In this document: one piece after another, positions 58,014 to 64,000 of the stretch
Layout of the letters: each line of letters opens with the position of its first letter
How positions within the stretch are numbered: the first letter of the stretch is position 1
NCBI GenBank assembly: GCA_030606485.1
Contig: JAUWGH010000001.1
Span: forward strand, 558,001-622,000
DNA from: Promethearchaeota archaeon
GTDB lineage: Archaea; Asgardarchaeota; Lokiarchaeia; Sigyniarchaeales; SOKP01
Length of the DNA stretch: 64,000 bases
Direction of reading: 5' to 3'
Position numbers and translations under genes: made by a program
The notes under the pieces: generated by a model
The model's input: only the letters and a program-made list of their open reading frames with translations
Databases searched by the model: none
Told to the model about the DNA's origin: nothing

Positions 58014-59576
58014 ATGGAAATACCCGTAAATGTTCCAATTATTATTGATATTGGTGAAGCATATGTAAAAATAGGATTTGCTGGAGATCAAATTCCTAGA
58101 ATTGTATTTCCATGTATGACTGGCACTGAAAAATATAGATCAATTATGGTAGATATAGGAGAAGCCAGGGATAAAATGATTTATGTCGGAGAGGACTGCA
58201 TGAAGATGAGAGGTGTTTTAAAAATCACCTATCCAATTTCAAGAGGAAATATTACTCAGTGGGAAAGCTTTTATGAAATTTTAAATCATATTTTCTATAA
58301 TTTGCTAAGAATAAATCCGTCTGAATATGAAGTATTATATTCCGAACCAATAAATATCCCTAAAGAAACAAAAGAATATATAGCAAGAGTACTTTTTGAG
58401 ACACATCGCGTTAAAAAATTAATGATGATCCCCTCTCCATTATTATCTTTATTTTCTGTCGGATTAACTACAGGTTTAGTTATTGAATGTGGAGAAGGTT
58501 TAACTAATATAGTTCCCATAATAGATGGAAAGATTTTTTATCCGGCTGTCCAGATATTAACACTAGCTGGAGCTGATGTAAGTCTTCATTTAAAATCATT
58601 ATTACTAAGGCAAGGAATCAATTTAGAATTTTCTGCTCAAAAAGTAATTTTAAGAGAAATTATTGAGAAATTTTGTTATATTGCCTTAGATCCTTCCTCT
58701 ATCAATGAAAAAGTAAAAACAGAAAAACAAAGTTATGTTCTACCTGATGGAGAAGCAATCAATATTTATAATGAGTCTATGTATCTTTCTCCTGAAATTT
58801 TATTTCAACCTTCAATTTTGGGTTATAATATCCAAAGTATTCCAGAAGCTGTTATAAATTGCCTTGGAAATATAAATAGTGAATATTGGGCATTATTATT
58901 AAAGAATATTGTCGTATCAGGTGGCAACTCTTTCTATAATGGTTTTATTGAAAGATTAAAAGCAGAATTAATTACAATTTTACCAAATTTAGGTCCAATT
59001 CCAGCAATTCCAGAAACTCCACAAATTCAAGAAGAAAAATCATTAATTTCTCAAGAGGGAACATCTATCCTTCAAGATACGTGTGAGAAATGTGGAAATT
59101 TAGTTGATTTAAGCTCAGGAATTAAAATTTGCCCATATTGTGGTAATACTATGAAAACACCAACGATTGATATTCCTATAAAAACAGGTATAGAATTGAG
59201 TGAAAAAAAACTACAAAAAATAAAAGGGAAATGTCCTCATTGTAAAAAAGATTTACCTTCAGATTCAGAACATTTATTTTGTCCGTTTTGTGGTCAAAAA
59301 ATACAAGATTTAGAAGGTCAAGATATAAAAGAAGGTCAAGAAGTACATATCAAAGAATATACTGAACCGATAGTAGCAATACCTACTTATTATGAAGATG
59401 TCTCTGAATTATTTAATTTTTTTATTCCCGAGAACAAACAATTTGCAATCTTTTTGGGAGGCTCCATACTAAGTTCATTGCCTTCTTTTAGAAAATTATT
59501 TATTAACTCGAATCAATTTGCTTCAAATCCAAATCTATTATATCATGATATATCAGAAATTTTCAAAATTGAATGA
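58014..59576 (+). CDS. Actin-related protein with two inserted zinc ribbons
   Basis: A 520-residue protein of the eukaryotic actin/ARP type. IIDIGEAYVKIGFAGD (10-25) is phosphate loop 1, YSEPINIPKETKEYIARVLF matches actin's NPKANREKMTQIMF region, and ECGEGLTN (158-165) is loop 2. SGGNSFYNGFIER (302-314) is the adenosine motif, and FLGGSILSSLPSF (480-492) is the closing segment. Between the last two lies an insertion of about 140 residues with cysteine pairs C357/C360 and C373/C376, then C407/C410 and C423/C426, two zinc ribbons joined by a linker. In an alignment by eye the catalytic Gln (actin Q137) is Ser141, and the loop-2 acidic residues are Glu158 and Glu161. It may bind but not readily hydrolyse ATP, as several nuclear ARPs do. 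Its function is unknown. Confidence 0.9.
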   Translation: MEIPVNVPIIIDIGEAYVKIGFAGDQIPRIVFPCMTGTEKYRSIMVDIGEARDKMIYVGEDCMKMRGVLKITYPISRGNITQWESFYEILNHIFYNLLRINPSEYEVLYSEPINIPKETKEYIARVLFETHRVKKLMMIPSPLLSLFSVGLTTGLVIECGEGLTNIVPIIDGKIFYPAVQILTLAGADVSLHLKSLLLRQGINLEFSAQKVILREIIEKFCYIALDPSSINEKVKTEKQSYVLPDGEAINIYNESMYLSPEILFQPSILGYNIQSIPEAVINCLGNINSEYWALLLKNIVVSGGNSFYNGFIERLKAELITILPNLGPIPAIPETPQIQEEKSLISQEGTSILQDTCEKCGNLVDLSSGIKICPYCGNTMKTPTIDIPIKTGIELSEKKLQKIKGKCPHCKKDLPSDSEHLFCPFCGQKIQDLEGQDIKEGQEVHIKEYTEPIVAIPTYYEDVSELFNFFIPENKQFAIFLGGSILSSLPSFRKLFINSNQFASNPNLLYHDISEIFKIE

Positions 59577-59674
59577 ATAATTACTAATTCATTATCTTTT
59601 CTCACTTCTACTTAATTTGCTCATTATTCGATTCGATACTTTTATTTATTTTCAAATATTTTTAAAATAATAAA

Positions 59675-60841
59675 TTGGATCTAAAAAGAGAACCCACATT
59701 AAGAGTGACTTTAAAAATTAGATGGAATAAAATTTTTATTATACTATTTTTATTGAGTTTGATTTCAGTTTCATTGGGAGCACTATTTTCCCCAGTAACT
59801 GCAAGATCAAGAAGAACCCATTTAACTGATTTTATTCTCAATAATAGAATTGAAAATAAAGGCTATTCAAATTCAATTTTAGAAGAACATTACGTTTCCG
59901 AACAATCAACCTACTATGCTTTAAAAATGCTTGAAGATTTAGATTTACTTGAAACTCAAGAAGATTTAGATATTTTGGCAACAACACTTGCTCAGAATGT
60001 TCAAACCGAACTTGATGAGTATGATGATAATTCTCTAATAACCCTATATTATCTACTCCATTCATTAAGTGTTTTAGATAGCTTAGATGAAATAAGCACT
60101 GATAATAAAAATGAAATTATCAATTGGATTAATCTCTCAATAGATGAAAATGGTGGTTTTAAAAATTTTAATAGTTCCTTACCAACCGTATTTAATACAT
60201 ATTTTTCGGTTAAAGTTTTGTATCTATTAAGTTCAGAAAATATTTTCGACAGTCAGAACCATACGGAATGGATAATTAGTTGTAATAATTCCGATGGTGG
60301 TTTCGGCGGAAATTCAACATTAAATTCATCAATAATTAGTACATATTATGCAGTTTTGGGAGTTAATAACCTTACAGATATTAGTGATCTATCATTGCAA
60401 AACGAATCAATTATTCAATACATAATGGAATCTTATAATTCCGATATTGCCGATTCTCTAAATTACGGTGGGTTTTCTCAAACAGACTCTCCTACTAAAA
60501 GTTTAATTAGTACAACATTTTATTGTGTCTCTACCGTAAATTTATTAGATTCTAATCAGCTGGATTCTGAAACAATCCTTCAGTGGATTTTAGAATCTCA
60601 GAATCCAATCGATGGTGGCTTTTCAGAATCAAAATCAGATGGTTCTACATCATATTCTTCCATGATAACAACTTATTATGCTTTTAATATTATAAAATAT
60701 CTTGATCCTGATTTCTTTTCATTAAATGAAGATGTGTGGGATGTAGAATTTAATTGGGTAATATTAATAATACTTATCTTAATTATAATAGCAGCGCCAA
60801 CTATTGTTATTTTCATTATTTGGCGGAAAAGAAAAGTATAA
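59675..60841 (+). CDS. Membrane-anchored protein with prenyltransferase/squalene-cyclase-like repeats
   Basis: A 388-residue protein. A first helix (IFIILFLLSLISVSLGALF) acts as signal or anchor and a last one (WVILIILILIIIAAPTIVIF) is followed by RKRKV, giving an extracellular body with a cytoplasmic basic tail. In between are about five repeats of the alpha/alpha-toroid type with DGGFGG, NGGFKNF, YGGFSQT and DGGFSES turns, as in the prenyltransferase beta subunit. The zinc-ligand DxC-type site of true prenyltransferases is not seen. The start is TTG at 59675, or perhaps GTG at 59704. It lies 98 bases after the actin-related gene on the same strand. Confidence 0.75.
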   Translation: MDLKREPTLRVTLKIRWNKIFIILFLLSLISVSLGALFSPVTARSRRTHLTDFILNNRIENKGYSNSILEEHYVSEQSTYYALKMLEDLDLLETQEDLDILATTLAQNVQTELDEYDDNSLITLYYLLHSLSVLDSLDEISTDNKNEIINWINLSIDENGGFKNFNSSLPTVFNTYFSVKVLYLLSSENIFDSQNHTEWIISCNNSDGGFGGNSTLNSSIISTYYAVLGVNNLTDISDLSLQNESIIQYIMESYNSDIADSLNYGGFSQTDSPTKSLISTTFYCVSTVNLLDSNQLDSETILQWILESQNPIDGGFSESKSDGSTSYSSMITTYYAFNIIKYLDPDFFSLNEDVWDVEFNWVILIILILIIIAAPTIVIFIIWRKRKV

Positions 60842-61606
60842 TTACAGTTTTTTTCGATTTACTATCTCCTTAATAGCAAAAGTGGCTACATCTTCAGCAT
60901 ATTTGTTGGGTCCAAATCCTGCATCATATCCTAATTCTTTTGCTAGTTCATGAGTTATTCTAGGACCTCCACAAACCAGAATAACCTTATCTCTTAACCC
61001 TTCACCTTCTAAAAGATCTACAAGCTGTGTTAAATTTTTTAAATGAATATCTTTTTGAGTAACAGTCTGAGATACAAGTAATACATCAGCTTTCAACTCT
61101 AAAGCTCTTTTAATAAACTCTTCATTTGGTACTTGACTACCCATATTATAAGCTTCTACCATTTCATAGCTTTCAAGCCCGTAATGACCTTTATATCCTT
61201 TCCTATTTATTATAGCATCTATGCCTACGGTGTGTGCATCTGTTCCAGTTGTTGCTCCAAGTATTATAATTTTTCGTTCAATATTTTCTTTTATATATTC
61301 ATTTATTTGCTCTCTAGCCATAATTTCTTTATCTATTGCATCTAAATGAATTTCCGTATAATCTATAGTTTGATTTAATCTTCCATAAACAACAAAATAG
61401 GTAAATCCTTTATCTAGAGGACAATGATATACAACAGAGGGATTTTTTACCCCCATTTTTCTAGTCAATATTTTTGCAGCCACTATAGCTTTTTCATCGT
61501 CTTCTACTGGAAGTGTAAAACTAATTTGCACTTTTCCGTCATTAAAAGTATCTCCATATGGCTTAATTTTTGTCAAATCAAGGGTTTTATCAAATTTATT
61601 ATTCAT
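60842..61606 (-). CDS. kamE: Lysine 5,6-aminomutase beta subunit
   Basis: A 254-residue cobalamin-binding subunit. The B12 motif is GTDAHTVG, with H125 expected to coordinate cobalt, and K136 in NRKGYKGHYG is the PLP lysine; their spacing of 11 matches the known H133/K144 pair of the Clostridium enzyme. A C-terminal Rossmann domain has VLLVSQTVTQKDIH and VILVCGGPRIT. It migrates the amino group of lysine or beta-lysine from C6 to C5. Its last gene position in the kamB-kamD-kamE order and AAGGAG at 61614-61619 fit one operon. Confidence 0.93.
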   Translation of the reverse strand: MNNKFDKTLDLTKIKPYGDTFNDGKVQISFTLPVEDDEKAIVAAKILTRKMGVKNPSVVYHCPLDKGFTYFVVYGRLNQTIDYTEIHLDAIDKEIMAREQINEYIKENIERKIIILGATTGTDAHTVGIDAIINRKGYKGHYGLESYEMVEAYNMGSQVPNEEFIKRALELKADVLLVSQTVTQKDIHLKNLTQLVDLLEGEGLRDKVILVCGGPRITHELAKELGYDAGFGPNKYAEDVATFAIKEIVNRKKL

Positions 61607-61613
61607 ATTTCTT

Positions 61614-61619
61614 CTCCTT
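61614..61619 (-). promoter_or_regulatory. Shine-Dalgarno site (AAGGAG) of kamE
   Basis: AAGGAG on the minus strand, seven bases before the kamE ATG. The gap to the kamD stop is short, so co-transcription is expected. Confidence 0.6.
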
Positions 61620-61651
61620 AATATTATTTAATTAGTAAATAACAAATAATT

Positions 61652-63235
61652 CTAAATTGGATTTTCTTGAACCATTAATTCAATAAATGGATTAAAATAA
61701 TCCTTTTCTTTTTCAAACACACCTTCCAAACCTTTACCACCGTTTATTTTCCTCTTTATTCCAGCAAATATTCCCTTTTCGATTGTGCTGAATAAACCTT
61801 CTTTTTCTATTTCTTTCAAAAGTGAATAAGCTTTATTTAAAACTTCATTAACTCTTTTTTCCATTATTCCACCTTGTTTAAAAGCAATTTCCTCTCCTAA
61901 AGATTTCATATTATTGAAAATATATTTCGCATTTTCTATAGATAATGCTCTATCAGACATAAAAGGAGTGTGTATGGCTTCGGTTAACATTCCAAGTAGA
62001 TGAATTTTCTGATTAGTCATAATAGTTATCATATTAAATAAAGCGTTTTGAATATGGCCCTTAAAGATATTTCCTGACATAAACTTTGTTGGGGGCATAT
62101 ATTTTAAGGGGGCTTTAGGAAATATTTCTCTTGCCATTTGAGCTTGTGCAAGTTCATATAAAAATCCGTTTTCCAACTCAGGATTCATTTCAAAAGCATG
62201 ACCCAAACCAAGTTGTTCTTCTTTTAAACCAGCAAGTAGAGCAAATTGTTCATTTATAAATTGAGAAGCAAGCACGGTATGAGCTGCTTCAAATGCATCA
62301 TCTGTAGTTAAATAATTGTCTTCTCCAGTATTTATAATGACACCTGCAAATGCATTAATCATCCTTGAAAAATATTGATCAATAATAGTTCTTTTCATAT
62401 TAATATCTCTAAATAATATTCCATAAAGAGCATCATTAAGCATCACATCAAGTCTCTCAAATGCTCCCATAGCAGCTATTTCAGGCATGCAAAGTCCAGA
62501 ACAGTAATTAGTTAATCTTATATATCTTCCCAATTCTTCTCCAACTTCATCTAAAGCTTTTCTCATAAGCCTAAAGTTTTCTTGGGTTGCATAAGTACCA
62601 CCAAATCCTTCTGTTGTCGCACCATAAGGCACATAATCAAGAAGACTCTGTCCAGTAGATCTAATAACTGCAATGATATCTGCTCCTTGTTTTGCGGCAG
62701 CTTTTGCTTGAGTGATATCTTCATAGATATTCCCCGTTGCAACAATTATATATAAAAGAGGTCCTTCCTTCTCACCAAATTTTTCAAGATAAGCTTCTCT
62801 CTTTTTTTTATTATTTATTATTTTTTCTAAAGTTTGTTTAGTTAATTTGGTTATAGTTATCTTTATTTCAGATAAATCATTCATCGGAAGTTTTGTCAGA
62901 TCAAGTTCATCTTTTGATATTTTTTCTGCAATCTCTTGAGGGGATAATCTTTTTTGGAGAATTGCATTTCCAATAAAGATAGCCACACCTTTTCCAAGCC
63001 CCTTATCCTTTTTAATATTATTAACAACTACATTCGGTAAAGGAACCCCAAACTCATCTACTCCATCTATACCAAGTAATCTACAGACAGTTCTTTCAAT
63101 TGAGGTTGTAGTGTGTTTATCTATAAATTTTTGGGTGTCTAAAGCAATAGTTTTTGCTGTCTCTCTTGCTTTTTTTACTATTGAGAAATCTAAATTCAAT
63201 TTGCTATTTACTGCTTTATTAATCAATTTTTTCAC
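61652..63235 (-). CDS. kamD: Lysine 5,6-aminomutase alpha subunit
   Basis: A 527-residue subunit that provides the PLP-binding TIM barrel partner of KamE. Readable stretches include DKHTTTSIERTVCRLLGIDG, GADIIAVIRSTGQSLLDYVP, YGATTEGFGGTYATQENFRL and MPPTKFMSGNIFKGH, all characteristic of KamD. The start is GTG (MKKLINKAV). Full length for the family. The gene lies between KamB and KamE on the same strand. Confidence 0.93.
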   Translation of the reverse strand: MKKLINKAVNSKLNLDFSIVKKARETAKTIALDTQKFIDKHTTTSIERTVCRLLGIDGVDEFGVPLPNVVVNNIKKDKGLGKGVAIFIGNAILQKRLSPQEIAEKISKDELDLTKLPMNDLSEIKITITKLTKQTLEKIINNKKKREAYLEKFGEKEGPLLYIIVATGNIYEDITQAKAAAKQGADIIAVIRSTGQSLLDYVPYGATTEGFGGTYATQENFRLMRKALDEVGEELGRYIRLTNYCSGLCMPEIAAMGAFERLDVMLNDALYGILFRDINMKRTIIDQYFSRMINAFAGVIINTGEDNYLTTDDAFEAAHTVLASQFINEQFALLAGLKEEQLGLGHAFEMNPELENGFLYELAQAQMAREIFPKAPLKYMPPTKFMSGNIFKGHIQNALFNMITIMTNQKIHLLGMLTEAIHTPFMSDRALSIENAKYIFNNMKSLGEEIAFKQGGIMEKRVNEVLNKAYSLLKEIEKEGLFSTIEKGIFAGIKRKINGGKGLEGVFEKEKDYFNPFIELMVQENPI

Positions 63236-63335
63236 TTTAAATATGATATCTTTTTATATTTTTGATTGTATTTACAATTTTCTCTTTACTTCTAAAACCA
63301 TCAATCTTTCCATATTTTAATCTAAATGGTTTTAG

Positions 63336-64000
63336 TTAATCACTAGGTCCAAGATCATAAATGGGGATATTAATATTTTCTTTTAATAATGTTAGAAATT
63401 CATTTTTATCAAACTGGTATCCAAATGGAGAGGTTGGATTTGCGGTTACTGCAATCAACTTTATTGGGTTTAATACTTTTAAGATACCCCCTTTTTTTTG
63501 GAATTTTTCCAGTAAACCTTTACTTAAGAATAATTTTGTACCATCCTCTACCAAAAATGTAACTCCTTTATAGTTATCAGTAGAATCCATTAAATCGCTT
63601 AATAATTTATCAGAAATTGGTCCTTTTATTACGACGTATTTTGAGTTACTATTTAAATTTTCATTTATCTCTGTAGCTGCATCCAGTGAAGTTATTACTT
63701 CTAGCATTTTTATGGAGTTTTTTGAATCAATTATCCCAATTTTTGAGTTTTTGAAAATTTCATTAGCCAATTTGAGTATTTTTTCTTCTTTTTCATTTTC
63801 TATGGTCAATAATTTAACTATATGAGCGGTTAAATCAACAACCTTATGCATATTTTCTGATATAGATGCCCCTGTTGACAGTATTGTAGCATCAGATATT
63901 ACAGGAGCCGCATATGATTTTCTATCAAATGCACCATCCACTAAAATGATATCACATCCTAAATTAATTAATTCTAAACAAATATTAGATAAATATTTAT
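63336..64000 (-). CDS. kamB: Lysine 5,6-aminomutase reactivase subunit KamB, partial
   Basis: The frame is open to the right window edge. Its readable 221 residues include IILVDGAFDRKSYAAPVIS, ILSTGASISENMHKVVDLTA and the C-terminal AVTANPTSPFGYQFDKNEFL. A GTG at 63941 is only an internal possible start, since coding sequence continues upstream as CLELINLGCD. KamB works with the ATPase KamC to reactivate cobalamin-inactivated aminomutase. KamC is not in the window. Confidence 0.8.
   Translation of the reverse strand, partial: KYLSNICLELINLGCDIILVDGAFDRKSYAAPVISDATILSTGASISENMHKVVDLTAHIVKLLTIENEKEEKILKLANEIFKNSKIGIIDSKNSIKMLEVITSLDAATEINENLNSNSKYVVIKGPISDKLLSDLMDSTDNYKGVTFLVEDGTKLFLSKGLLEKFQKKGGILKVLNPIKLIAVTANPTSPFGYQFDKNEFLTLLKENINIPIYDLGPSD

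Noticed and set aside
1-64000. CRISPR arrays, insertion sequences and tRNA or rRNA genes
   Set aside because: No regularly spaced repeats, no transposase with inverted repeats and no GC-rich RNA-like blocks were seen. A covariance-model scan could still find a tRNA.

Overview
The window is strongly AT-rich DNA, most likely from an Asgard archaeon of the Lokiarchaeia type. The main evidence is a eukaryote-like actin-related protein at 58014-59576, a membrane-anchored prenyltransferase-like repeat protein beside it, archaeal TATA-type promoters, a ModE-type winged-helix protein and archaeal-style small operons with GGAG/GGTGA ribosome-binding sites and frequent TTG starts. The assignment is inference; there is no rRNA gene here and I saw no tRNA gene.

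Bases 1 to about 52,200 form one large, patchwork surface-glycan island. It holds a nonulosonic (sialic/legionaminic-type) acid section (NeuB-family synthases at 1, 545 and 9070; hydrolysing 2-epimerase NeuC/LegG at 1598; PglF/LegB-like dehydratase at 6323; LegC-like aminotransferase at 7387). It also holds two copies of a 3-amino-sugar module (3,4-ketoisomerase, aminotransferase, methyltransferase) at 11395-13895 and 37090-39589; a zinc-ribbon epimerase, a GHMP sugar kinase and a GDP-mannose-4,6-dehydratase-like enzyme at 14432-17914; a minus-strand viosamine-like block at 19691-25317; a run of methyltransferases, GT4 glycosyltransferases and a radical SAM enzyme at 25497-33334; an ABC-2 exporter at 34353-36095; and further glycosyltransferases with WecB at 40794-52153. 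No intact Wzx flippase, Wzy polymerase, oligosaccharyltransferase or CMP-sugar transferase is visible, so the ABC exporter or genes outside the window must complete the pathway.

The island is full of decay. Two genes carry a single in-frame TAG (NeuB-like at 9070, methyltransferase at 26327). A GT2 gene is frameshifted (49883). There is a flippase/RfbH chimeric stub (19251), a methyltransferase remnant joined to a NeuB C-terminal remnant (5302-5985), an epimerase stub (33439) and several unidentified relics. This suggests rapid turnover by recombination and gene loss.

From 52,306 onward the content is housekeeping and accessory: isoleucyl-tRNA synthetase, a PH-domain membrane protein, an MBL-fold hydrolase, a ModE-like regulator, the actin-related protein with two zinc ribbons inserted in the actin fold and altered ATPase residues (the most unusual gene here), the prenyltransferase-like protein, and lysine 5,6-aminomutase subunits KamE and KamD with a partial KamB, pointing to lysine fermentation.
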